Assembly (NCBI GenBank): GCA_015956445.1
Contig: WIUZ02000007.1
Span: 1,674,001-1,738,000 of the forward strand
From: Thelephora terrestris
Taxonomy: Eukaryota > Basidiomycota > Agaricomycetes > Thelephorales > Thelephoraceae
Direction: 5' to 3'
DNA: 64,000 nucleotides
Shown: positions 12,501-22,199 of the stretch, in pieces
Position numbering within the stretch: the first letter of the stretch is position 1
How the letters are laid out: every line of letters starts with the position of its first letter
Notes under the pieces: generated by a model
Databases searched by the model: none
What the model was told of the DNA's origin: nothing
Seen by the model: only the letters and a program-made list of their open reading frames with translations
Position numbers and translations under genes: made by a program

Positions 12501-13047
12501 CTATTTATTGGCCATTCCCGCCTCGAGGGCCTGAATAGAGTCGAGTTGGCCCTTAGAGTCGACGAACTCCTCGATCTGCATGATCTTCAGGCTTCCGTCC
12601 TCGTCGGTGACGATGTGCGCGATGGTGATCGCTTCGCGGTTCAACTCAACCCCGAATGTGGTTTGCGCCTTGCCGGAATACTACGATGAAGATACAACGT
12701 TAGATGGACGCAGTGTCAAGTAACGTTCGGGGATACGGACGTGAGATATGACCTTCCCTGGAGCTTCGATTGTGGAATGGACCATTCGCTACGGGGGGGT
12801 CGATTCAGTGGAGGTTTTACAGAGGAATAGAACGCCTCACCTCCAGGTGAGTCCAAAAACCCATCGCCATTGCGGTGCGCTCATGCCATTCCTCTTTAGT
12901 TGCATCTGGTTGATTAAGAGATCGGGGGTAGGTGATACAGCGGAAGTCCTTGTGTAGGGCTTTCGCGAGAACGTCTACGTTCATCGCTTTGAATCCCTCA
13001 TGCCATTCGTTCACGAATTTTACCTGCGGAGAATCGGAGGAGGACAT
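12501..13047 (-). CDS. NTF2/SnoaL-like small protein, paralogue A
   Basis: First of five tandem paralogues with the cone-shaped NTF2-like/SnoaL fold, a family of small cyclases, isomerases and ligand-binding proteins; the ligand here cannot be told. Start at 13047 (MSSSDSPQVKFVNEWHEGF), exon 1 ending at FWTHLE before GTGAGG. A short middle exon carries RMVHSTIEAPGKVISH, and exon 3 starts YSGKAQTTFGVEL and ends in EAGMANK. Conserved family blocks are FVNEWHEGF, ITYPRSL, VTDEDGSLKI and FVDSK. About 140 residues, no signal peptide or TM. Exon edges match in all five copies, which supports the model. Confidence 0.8.
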
Positions 13048-13348
13048 CGGGACAGAGCTGTTGGGGTGAGTTTCTCTGCGTTGGTGCAGAAGCAGCCCAG
13101 ACGCTCGGGCGCTCAGACCTTGGGGTAATAGGGCGCCGTCTGCGCGCTCTTTCCCGGCTACCTTGCTTACAAAGCTCAGAACCCTAACATGAGTGAGGTA
13201 AGGCTCCTTGTTTTAGGAGAACGGCCCGTAAGGCTGCACTGTGACACGTCGTGCGTCATGCAACTATGTATGGATCAGATTGGGCACTTCTTCCCAAACG
13301 TATGTCTAACATCTATCGTTTCCCCTATCAGGTAAACAAGTCACACCC

Positions 13349-13890
13349 TTACTCCTTGGTTTTTGCCGCCTCGAATCCCTGCATCGACTCGAGATGGACC
13401 TTAGAGTCGATGAGTTCCTCGATCTTCTCGATCTTGAGGCTCCCGTCGTCGCCAGCGACGATGGTGGCGATCACTATCGCTTCGCGGAACAAGTCCACGC
13501 CCATTACGGTTCCCAACGTCCCGGAGTACTATGAGATATAGATACCACGTCAGGTGAGTGTATAGAGTGCCAGTATGTTCGGAGTACGAACGTGAAGTAT
13601 GACCTTCCCCGGTGCTTCGGTGATGGAATGAACAGTTCGCTGCGGGGGGAGTTAGCGAGAGGTTCCATGGACGACTGGAAACGCTTACATTCATGTGTGT
13701 CCAAAGGCCGATGGTCTCTGCGGTTTGTGAACACCACTCGTCTCTGGTTTGCTCTGGCGTGTTAAGAGATCGAGGGTAAGTAGCAAAGCGAACATCATCG
13801 TGCAGGGGCTTCCTGAGAAGATCTATGTCCTTTCTTTCGAATGCCTCGTGCCACTCGTGCATGAGTTTGGCTTGTGGGGAATTTATATCA
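13349..13890 (-). CDS. NTF2/SnoaL-like small protein, paralogue B (start unclear)
   Basis: Core blocks are clear: SPQAKLMHEWHEAFERKDID, FATYPRSLNTPEQT, GLWTHMN before donor GTAAGC, middle exon RTVHSITEAPGKVILH, and exon 3 YSGTLGTVMGVDLFREAIV to GFEAAKTKE (TAA at 13349). The usual N-terminal MSS/D-SPQ is missing: the frame reads VYDINSPQ with no ATG just before it. The first in-frame Met is in the LMHEW block; the next upstream is near 14030 after an unrelated leader. So either a leader exon was missed or the start was lost. The acidic block reads VAGDDGSLKI where the paralogues have VTDEDGSLKI. Confidence 0.65.
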
Positions 13891-14178
13891 TACACACGTT
13901 CCCAGAGCAAGCGACAGGTTTGTGTGTGCTGTGTTCGCCTGGACGGAGGTGAACCATCTTGGCATGTCGAGTAAAGTGACTCGGGTGGTGCTGGTTTTTG
14001 ACGTATGTATTTCCTGCGATCAATCATCACGGGGCTGCTCTCGAGTCAAGTTGCCGCTTTCGCCAGAGCTTGTGCATGGGCTTTATGTACCAAGTTTACA
14101 CCGAGAACGAGCTTGTCTTGCTATTACACTTAATATATATCTTCCCTTGCCAACCAGGCATGTGCAGATTTCCATCCA

Positions 14179-14749
14179 TCAGGCAGCACAGGACTGCAAG
14201 TTTGCTTTCGCGGCCGCTGCCGCCTTAGAAAAGTCGAGGTAGGCTTTGGAGTCGATGAAATTTTCAAGGTCCTTGATCTTCAGGCTTCCGTCTTCATCAG
14301 TAACGATGTGAGCGATGGCGAGCATTTCACGATCTATCTCCATCCCGACTGATGTTTCTGCCTTGCCGGTGAACTATAGGAGGCTCCACGTCAAGACACG
14401 AGGTGTCGATCTGAACTTTGGGGTACGAACGTGGACGACCACCTTCCCGGGAACCTCTATGATCGAATGGATGGTAGACTGCGGGAGTGACTTAGCAAAG
14501 GAGATTCGAGTAACAACAGACATAACTTGCCTCGCAATCCTCGGTCCAAAGGTCCATAACACCCTTGATCTGCTGAAGCCACTCGTCTTTGTTTTCCACC
14601 GCCCTGCCCATGGATCGGGGGTAAGCTATCTGGTGGTAGTCCTTGTGCAAGAGCTTCGCGACACGGTCCACGTCCCTCTTATCGATCCCCTCAAGAAATG
14701 AGCGCACGACCTTGACTTGAGGGGAATCGGTGGCTTCTGCACTAGACAT
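14179..14749 (-). CDS. NTF2/SnoaL-like small protein, paralogue C
   Basis: Start at 14749 (MSSAEATDSPQVKVVRSFLE). Exon 1 ends DLWTEDCE and is followed by GCAAGTT, so a GC-AG intron replaces the GT donor of the paralogues. The middle exon STIHSIIEVPGKVVVH sits at the position seen in the others. Exon 3 opens FTGKAETSVGMEIDRE, has HIVTDEDGSLKI and ends in an Ala-rich tail, NLQSCAA, before TGA at 14179. The tail is similar to the LCAA end of paralogue E. Fold and possible role as for paralogue A. Interval to paralogue B is about 290 bp. Confidence 0.78.
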
Positions 14750-15601
14750 GGTGATGGGGCGATTGGAGCGTAGGGGGTTTCTGGACGTTGAGGCATCGTA
14801 ACGTTTATCCTCGGGATTTTATATCGCTCATCCATGGCCATCCGCTAGTCTGAGCGAGGGATAGCCTGGAAGACAGGGATGGTGCCCTTACGAACCTTGG
14901 AACTGTCTGACGTGTTAGGTAAAGAGCTACTTTCCAGGCACACATTACTGCAGGCTAAGCCGTAGTAAGCGCAATGCATCAGAGACTATGTCACGTGGTG
15001 GCGAGGCAAGAATGTCAAGAGACTCAAGAGGAGCGCGCTGGTGGGGCGCTAGTTTCAGTTATCACCCGAGAGTAGATAATCACTGAATGATCCACGAGGG
15101 ATGCTAGACTCGTTCAAGCCTACAATGATCCATTCCGGAGCGATCCAGAGGGTTTGGTTTGGGTATTTTGCAGAGACTCTCAAGCTTTTCGCAGAGTTGC
15201 GTCACAGCTGGAGTGTTCTTAATCGTCCCAGGCGAGAGGATCTTCCCAGAGAGGTTTGAAACGTGCCGGTGGGGCGCAACGAAGCCAAGCAAAATTGATC
15301 AGTAAACAAGCAGCGAGTTATGTAGAAACCGGGGCTAGCAGCCTGGCGTGTTGAAAGGGTCGTGGTCACAAGGCTGGGCATATTGCAAGCGCGGCTCTAC
15401 AACAACGTTGTTGAGTCTAGAGTCAAGTAGTCATCATGACCTCAGTGGTGCGAATGTAGTTTGTCATGAGAAAAAAGCGATGGGGAGGCCGGCCGTTCTC
15501 ACGGAAGAAGCGCGGGCGGCTGCGTGTCACCGCTGTGATCTAATTACGTCGATATCGTCTGTGCCCTATGGCTAAGGCTTGATCCCTCCTATGCTTCCGT
15601 G
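14750..15601. other. Intergenic, no gene recognised
   Basis: Upstream of paralogue C and outside the inverted repeat that begins at 15602. The only frames are short and unconserved (for example 15104-15292 minus). No repeat or RNA gene seen. Confidence 0.4.
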
Positions 15602-15889
15602 TTATTGCCGTTCTCACGAAAGTTGGCGCGGCGGTTTTTTCCACTATTTTTTTCGATCACTCTTATACTTTTGCGCCCGCCCCACTCGACGTCCAGTACC
15701 TCAACGACTCAACTGACGCGCTCGATTTCCATGGCGTCTTGATGGCTTCGTTGAGGGCTTTCGACCAACATTGAGTTTCTCCCGAAATTCCGATCTTGGA
15801 CTTTCGTTACCTTCCAACCTGTTCGGCCTTCATCTCCTCAACGCTTGTGATTTTCGGCTTGGGGGTGATCCCAACGTCTTTCAGTGAGT
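15602..15889 (+). repeat. Left arm of a 288-bp near-perfect inverted repeat
   Basis: This stretch is the reverse complement of 16334-16621 with only a few mismatches over 288 bp (two in the ~165 bp I compared base by base). The arms begin near GTTATTGCCG and stop inside CAGTGAGT, after which the sequences diverge. The arm contains a short Pol II-like leader (TATACTTTTGCG, then ATGGCGTCTTGA) and a hydrophobic frame (FISSTLVIFGLGVIP). The 444-bp spacer 15890-16333 is single-copy here. No target duplication could be identified at the outer ends. Confidence 0.9.
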
Positions 15890-16333
15890 GTGCACTACAT
15901 CTCTACATTGATTTTTCAACAACCTGTCATGTTTGCCACAGCTTTGAGTCTGCTGAAACCTCCGGTAAATACAGGCATCCAGGCACAAAACCTAGCCTCC
16001 CAGTGACCCCAGTATTACTCCTGGCACCCACGAGGAGGGTATTCAATGGAATTTCCAGTCAGTACATAACGGCGCAGGTGAAATTGAGACCCCCGGACAC
16101 AAACCAAGCAGAACCTCTTTTTAGCTAACATGTTTATTCTGTTATCCGTGGTACATTTTACTGCTTTGTACTGCTTTGGGACGAGTAATAGACAGGGTTT
16201 CTCGTAATCTAGACTTCTCTGTGGTCACCTCACAATGACACTCCTGGCATGCAGGACTGCCCCCGTCGAATGATTTCACTGTATCACACAGCATGTTAGA
16301 AACGCAGAAACTCAATGTGACAATGTAATGTAA

Positions 16334-16621
16334 ACTCACTGAAAGACGTTGGGATCACCCCCAAGCCGAAAATCACAAGCGTTGAGGAGATGAAGGCCGA
16401 ACAGGTTGGAAGGTAACGAAAGTCCAAGATCGGAATTTCGGGAGAAACTCAATGTTGGTCGAAAGCCCTCAACGAGGCCATCAAGACGCCATGGAAATCG
16501 AGCGCGTCAGTTGAGTCGTTGAGGTACTGGACGTCGAGTGGGGCGGGCGCAAAAGTATAAGAGTGATCGAAAAAAATAGTGGAAAAAACCGCCGCGCCAA
16601 CTTTCGTGAGAACAGCAATAA
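16334..16621 (-). repeat. Right arm of the 288-bp inverted repeat
   Basis: Mirror of 15602-15889. With its partner it would fold as a long hairpin with a 444-nt loop. The sequence outside the arm (16622-16809) is unrelated to the left flank. It contains a T8-plus run and the 3' flank of NTF2-like paralogue D. Confidence 0.9.
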
Positions 16622-16809
16622 TGACGATTCTGCACAGACTCTGGAATTAGCATCTAGAGGACTTATACGGGGTTTTTTTTTTGTCAAACCGAGTTTACAG
16701 CTAGAGGGAATGTGTCTGTTAACCGTACACTTCAAAGTGTTTCCCTTGCAGGGGGTTGCGTATACTCCGCGTTCTTAAGAATCGCACGCCGGAACTTCAT
16801 GCTACTGAG

Positions 16810-17378
16810 TCACTTGTTAACTTTTGCTCTTGCTTCCCCTAAGGCCTTGAGAAGGTCAAGATAAGATTTAGAGTCCGTGAACTCCTCGATCCGCTTGATT
16901 TTGAGGCTTCCGTCTTCGTCGGTGACAATTTGTCCGATCATAATCGATTCACGAACCATCTCCACACCGAGTGAGGTGTTCGCCTTGTTGGTGAACTGCA
17001 AGGCAAGTGCTAGATCAAGATCGTGGTGTTGATCTGAACACCTGGAATACGAACGTGAACGACCAGCGTCCCTGGGGTTTCTATGATGGAGTGGAGGGTC
17101 AGCTGCGTGGGTTGTTTAGCCAGGGGAACGAGGCTCAAGCAGCAACCGGTACAACTTACTTCGCAGCCGTCAGTCCAAACGTTGATAATCTCCGTCATTT
17201 GTTGAATGTACTCCTCTTTGGTTTGCTCCGGTATACCGAGAGATTGGGGGTAAGTGATACGACGATGGTCCTCGTGCAAGAGTTTTGCGATGACGCCTAA
17301 ATCCTTCTTTCTGAATCCCTCAGCCCATTCGTATGTGAGCTTTATTTGAGGGGAATCAGTAGTTTGTTGGCTAGACAT
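16810..17378 (-). CDS. NTF2/SnoaL-like small protein, paralogue D
   Basis: Start at 17378 (MSSQQTTDSPQIKLTYEWAE). Exon 1 ends INVWTDGCE before GTAAGT; the middle exon LTLHSIIETPGTLVVH ends before GTTCGT; exon 3 FTNKANTSLGVEMVRESIM ends in GEARAKVNK with TGA at 16810. The blocks ITYPQSLGIPEQTKEEY, VTDEDGSLKI and FTDSKSYLDL are shared with the other copies. Separated from paralogue C by the 288-bp inverted repeat. Confidence 0.82.
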
Positions 17379-19106
17379 TGTGACGAGGCGATTGGAGGTT
17401 ATCTGCGGGTGGAGAGGAAAGTCGGATCACCACGGTTCTAAATCGTTGACTGAATGTGCTAAAGAAACTCTGATTCCTTAATTTGTCGACGAAGGTGGGG
17501 CTGTTGGCCCGCTATCGACTAACCATCACCACACGTATAAACGCGTTGCGTTTGTCAAAGTCAAACCAAAACCCAGTTGAACGGTATTGGTAGCTTGCGA
17601 GTGGTTATAGGTTACGCTCTAGTAGACGAAACATTACCCCAACAGAGATTTGTAAAAACTCCTGGCAGCTGCGCCGGGGGAGTTTTGTGGCCCACGTATC
17701 GGGTTCGGTTCTTCTAAGTGTTGAGAGCCAGAGGATCAATGTGGGGTAACGACGGTAGAACATCAGACTAAAATTGCGCGTTAGTAGACGACATTGGTGG
17801 ATTTGCCATAGTTCGGCTCACAAAGTCTTCCGTGTAAGACCTCAATAGCTCGGGCTCGAGTTGAGAATGCGTGTTCTAGAGCATCGTCACATGGAGTCGT
17901 AAGGCTTGCGTCGTGCGCCGGGGCTAAGCCAAAGAACGTCCAGCCATTAGAGATTACGTTCGACCACGCAATGAGAAAAAACCCGTACGACAGAATGGTA
18001 GCGCGTGAATCTACCGGTTTGCCATGATCTGAGGCAGGTGGAGGGTCGGCCGTCGAGAGGTGACGACGAGGATGCGGCACCAATTTGTCTCGAGATGGCG
18101 TGGCCGTCGGGTCGTAAATTTTCGTTGAGTTTGAACCCTATGACTGCCACTGGACCAAACTCTCAGGCGGGAAAGGAAGGTGGTGTGTGCGAATTTCTCC
18201 ATCGAAGGGAAGTAGGTTCCAGCGGGACGGGCTCAGGATTGGACGCCCGGGTTGTTGTTCGCCATGCCCTGCGGTGACCGTCCTTCAACTAAATTAACTG
18301 GACGGGTGAGCAGGTTCCGTACGAAAAACAAGCATGGCTAGTTTCCCAAGTCGGATTAAGGAGTCGACAGGGAGCGCGCAGGGGAATGCACAGGTGTAAG
18401 TCCGTGACGGTGGCTGGTGATCCGATCCTCTCTTTCACCTGACCTTCACATCACTGAACTGCAGTGCTCAGCAGCATGGCGCACCAAGTTGCCGAGTCTC
18501 CTGGGCTCCTCAAACGTCCTGCCTTTCCAATCTTTTGCGCAGTAACCAAAATACCACGACCAGGGATAGTCATGCTCGCCGAAAATACGGTTGATGTGGC
18601 GGTCGATATGTATCACCCTGTTTGAATCATGGCAAAACCGCGCACGGCACTTTCAGCTCGAAGCTAGGTGAGTTTCAAATTCCGTGTGGATGCGACCCTC
18701 TTCAATTCAATCGCACAGGACAGTGAGCTACCCTGACATGGAGAACGGTGGTGGTTTCCTCTGTGTGGCCCCTTCTCAGGCCGTGGATTCGCATTCGTCT
18801 ACCCCTTGTCCCCCGATTCTCCTGTGCACCTGGATATTGTGATTTTGTTAGGCATTCTGGGCCACCAACCCAGACCTTCTGTGAACGGCAACACGTCCTC
18901 CCTCCAGGGAATCGCGCACGACGATAGACCGTTCGCCATGGACCTTTTCTTGTTGAGTTTTTGCTTGGATAATTCACCACACGTCCTGTGAGGAGGAGAA
19001 TATAAGCCGTTTGCAATGAGTGGTGAGTTCCTCCACCCCCAGCCTCCCAGTCCAGAGCATCTTCCTGACATATCATCCTCCCCATCTTCCCATCTGTCTC
19101 ACCTCC
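17379..19106. other. Gene-poor 1.7 kb
   Basis: Several overlapping open frames near 17780-18290 and 18700-19200 exist on both strands but give no domain, no splice-coherent model and no similarity to the rest of the window. I see no RNA gene or repeat. Confidence 0.4.
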
Positions 19107-19711
19107 ATGGATAAACAACAGGACAACTCCTACCACCAGGGTAAGGTCGTAAAAAACAAGATTCACAAGTTCGTGATTTGTCCGCGTCACCCACACAACT
19201 TTGTCTGACCTTTGTCCCCCCCCCTCCCGGTGTGCTTCGAATTCTTGTAGCCCCCCAGGTATGTTCGTTCCCTCCCCAATTCTTGTCTTGTGCGAGTCGA
19301 TTGATCGAGGAGTGAAACTGATCCGCGGGTTTCCATTCTTAACCTAGCTAACACTACCACAACCACAACCAACACCGCGAGTACAACAGCCAATACCACA
19401 AGTGCATCAACCAGCACGCCGAATACATCCACAGCTATGTCAACTTCGACCCAGCAACAATCCACGGCAAGGCTCAGACCAATCCTGCCCAAACCAGTAG
19501 AGAAGCCCAAGTACGTGCTGTTCCCTGCTCTAACTCCCGGCATCACATCTGATGCGCATGACTCTATCGCAGACCGGCGGGGAACCCCCCCAAGTTCGTA
19601 CAGTATGTGTTCTCTTGTTTGCCCACGATATTTTTTCTGACGGTTTTCCCCAATTCAAGAGGAAAGCCGATGCAGCCGAGGAAATACGACAAGGGACCCG
19701 GAGACTTCTGA
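19107..19711 (+). CDS. Possible small Thr/Pro-rich protein
   Basis: Weakly supported model built only on splice signals. ATG at 19107 (MDKQQDNSYHQ) followed by donor GTAAGG; the acceptor CCTAG near 19350 opens a Thr/Asn/Ser-rich exon (NTTTTTTNTASTT) running to KPVEKPK before GTACGT. The acceptor ATCGCAG gives PAGNPPKFVQ before GTATGT, and a last exon GKPMQPRKYDKGPGDF ends at TGA 19711. All phases agree, which is the main support. About 110 residues, basic and disordered, with no signal peptide. It could equally be non-coding. Confidence 0.3.
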
Positions 19712-21169
19712 TTGAATTGCTGGTTTCGTCGTCCATGGACATTTCAAATTTGCCATCTCACATCGTTTGCATCATCGTTATCTTCGCACTAGCATACATC
19801 CGTCGTTGTTTTCGTGTTTTGTCGTATCGCTTTCATCTTTGCTCACATTAGGACACACTTCATTTCTGGTGCTGTTTTCTTTACATCGTCAACTCGCCAG
19901 TCCCAGATCTTTTCTCCCTTGCAACTAGCCACAGATTCATCATGCACCATCACACGGACTTTGCTTTTACTCTGCTCAGCACCTTTGCTTTCATTTACTG
20001 CCCTTTGCTTTCGACGTTCTGATTGATCCTCCCTGTTTCCTCGGATCGGTGTAGCCCTAGTATTTTCTCTTCGCTTCTTTATGCCTTTGAAATAAAAACC
20101 CTTTATCAACAACTCTGATGGCCAAGAATCCTGGAGAGATTGCAGCCTCCACGTCAACCTTGATTATATCTGATGCCAGTGGCCTAGGTACGTATCTCGG
20201 GGTGAGAAGTTCCATCACAACCGGACGGAAAGATAATGTAGGCCCAAGGGATAAGTGCCTTTTCAGTGCCAAATTACCTTTCAGGATCCCGTGTGATTGA
20301 TCCCCTAGCCCCGTTACGACTTGAAGGCTCTTTGAAGAAGTGTTTATTTGACCCTCGCTAGACATCTCTCGTCATGTGTGAAACCAACACAGGCGCCTCC
20401 TATCTTACCCTCGAGCGTCCAAAAACCAAATGATCAGTGTGACCGTTGGACGCTTTGCTTGTGGCTTAACGTGCGAAGTCTGTGCGTCATTGAATTATCA
20501 CCGATGTTGAGGACAGTTTGAATGGGAGCTATTCTTTAGCTTAGACCCTTGATTGTGATCTCGCGTCTGCACGATGTGGGGGTTACTTCTCGTATATCAT
20601 TAACCACACATGTTCCCTGCATGTTCCCAAGTCAATGATGTTCTCTGATGCGAAAACATAATCCCATGGACTCGGATGTTGCCGGACGAGAACCACCTTT
20701 GTCACCGTATGCGTATATCTCACTGTCACCAACAGTTTCTTGGAAATGGAGAACTGCCTCCCGGACCCCCGGTCGGATACCAGACCCTCACCACCTCCAA
20801 CACGGCCAGGATCGCTTTTAATGTTATTTTCCCCTTGAATCGATTCTTAGCCGATGGCCCTCTAGTGAGTTCCGCTTTGAGCTCAGTCGTTATATATCTC
20901 ATTTAATCTACAAACCATTGGGCCGTCATCTTCCCATGCCCGATGTACCTCACCTCGGTTTGTGACTGCTTGTATCCCACCACCACGATGTGTTCGGCCG
21001 CACGGATCCCAGGATTGGCTTTGAGTGAACTTCAACTGGTATATTGAGTTTAGTTTTCCGGAGCACGAATTTCGGATTGAGTTTACAGTTGAACACAAAC
21101 CGACCAGCGTGTCACACAATGCAAAAGTGTTTCCTCTGCTGTAGCGTGCACTGGTTCCACATCTTGCGA
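19712..21169. other. Intergenic, no gene recognised
   Basis: A minus frame near 20057-20365 begins MSSEGQINTSSKS but I cannot build a coherent spliced protein from it. The rest is without recognisable signal. C/T-rich tracts near 19740-20090 may be the 3' or promoter context of neighbouring transcripts. Confidence 0.35.
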
Positions 21170-21755
21170 TCAAGCAGCACACAAAGCAGGCCGCTCCCTC
21201 TTGGCTTTTGCTTCGGCAATGGCCTTGAACCAGTAATCCTGGGATTTGGTGTCGGTGAAATCATCGATCTGCGTGATCTTCAGGGTTCCGTCTTCGTCAG
21301 CGATGATCCAGAAGATAAACATTGATTCACGAATCATTTCCACGCCGATTGAGGTCTTCACTTTGTTTGAGAGCTATGAGGGTGGGTAAGGGCCGTGTTG
21401 AGGTTATGGCGTTGATCCGAATGTTTGGTATACCTACATGAGCGACGACTGTCCCTGGAGTTTCTATGATGGAATGGATGGCCATCTACAGGAGTGAATC
21501 AGCCGGGGAAAGAGGTGAACAACCAGCATAACTCACCTCGGGGGCATCGGTCCATAGGTTCATAATCTCCGTGAGTAGTTGAACGTACCCCTCTTTGGTC
21601 TGCTCCGGCATGCCAAGGGATCGAGGGTGATAGATACGATGATGATCCTTATGCAAATCTTTGGTGATGAGGTCTACGTCCCTCTTCTTGAATCCCTCGC
21701 AGCTCGAGTAAATGAGCTTGGCTTGAGGGGAGTCGGTGTCTTGTTGGCTGAACAT
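21170..21755 (-). CDS. NTF2/SnoaL-like small protein, paralogue E
   Basis: Start at 21755 (MFSQQDTDSPQAKLIYSSCE). Exon 1 ends MNLWTDAPE before GTGAGT; the middle exon is MAIHSIIETPGTVVAH. Exon 3 opens LSNKVKTSIGVEMIRESMF, carries IADEDGTLKI and FTDTKS, and ends in RPALCAA at TGA 21170. Closest by eye to paralogue D (shared TPGTVV/TPGTLV and VEMIRES/VEMVRES). It lies 3.8 kb beyond D, so the array is not strictly adjacent. The typical acidic VTDEDGS is IADEDGT here. Confidence 0.8.
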
Positions 21756-22199
21756 TTGGACGAAGCAGCCGTAGGTAGAGTTTTCTGGGGATGGGGGGGC
21801 AAGTTAATCGGTCAGACTTTGAGTATTCATACCGAGTTTGAGGTGTTCTGCATCAGCTGTAGCTGCGACGCCGTGAGGGGCCTGGAAATGAACTCACAGA
21901 AACGCAGCACCCTTAAGCGCCCGTCGCAGCACCACAGCGACCGGCAGTTTGAGTTTCGCTGATGGCCTGGTCCGTTGGTTCAGCCCTTGTCTCCACAAAC
22001 TAACCACAACGGGCCACTCTGAAATTTGATCGTCAAGTGGACGTGAGCTCTGTTGGTGTCGGACACATTGGGAGAACGTTCTGGCGGATTGCAACGACGG
22101 AAGTTGATCAGGCTGAACGTGTAAAAATAGCCCAGTGTGTCGGGGATCGCAGTGGTGTTAATGGACCGGATTGAAATAGCTATGCCATGAGTACTTCGA

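Noticed and set aside
15796-16128. 110-codon plus frame with a hydrophobic segment in the inverted-repeat region
   Set aside because: It crosses from the arm into the unrelated spacer, and the arm's own ATG reads into a stop after three codons. No conserved domain.
18702-19196. 164-codon minus open frame
   Set aside because: No domain, unusual His/Arg/Gly mix, and it overlaps a better, though weak, plus-strand spliced model at 19107.
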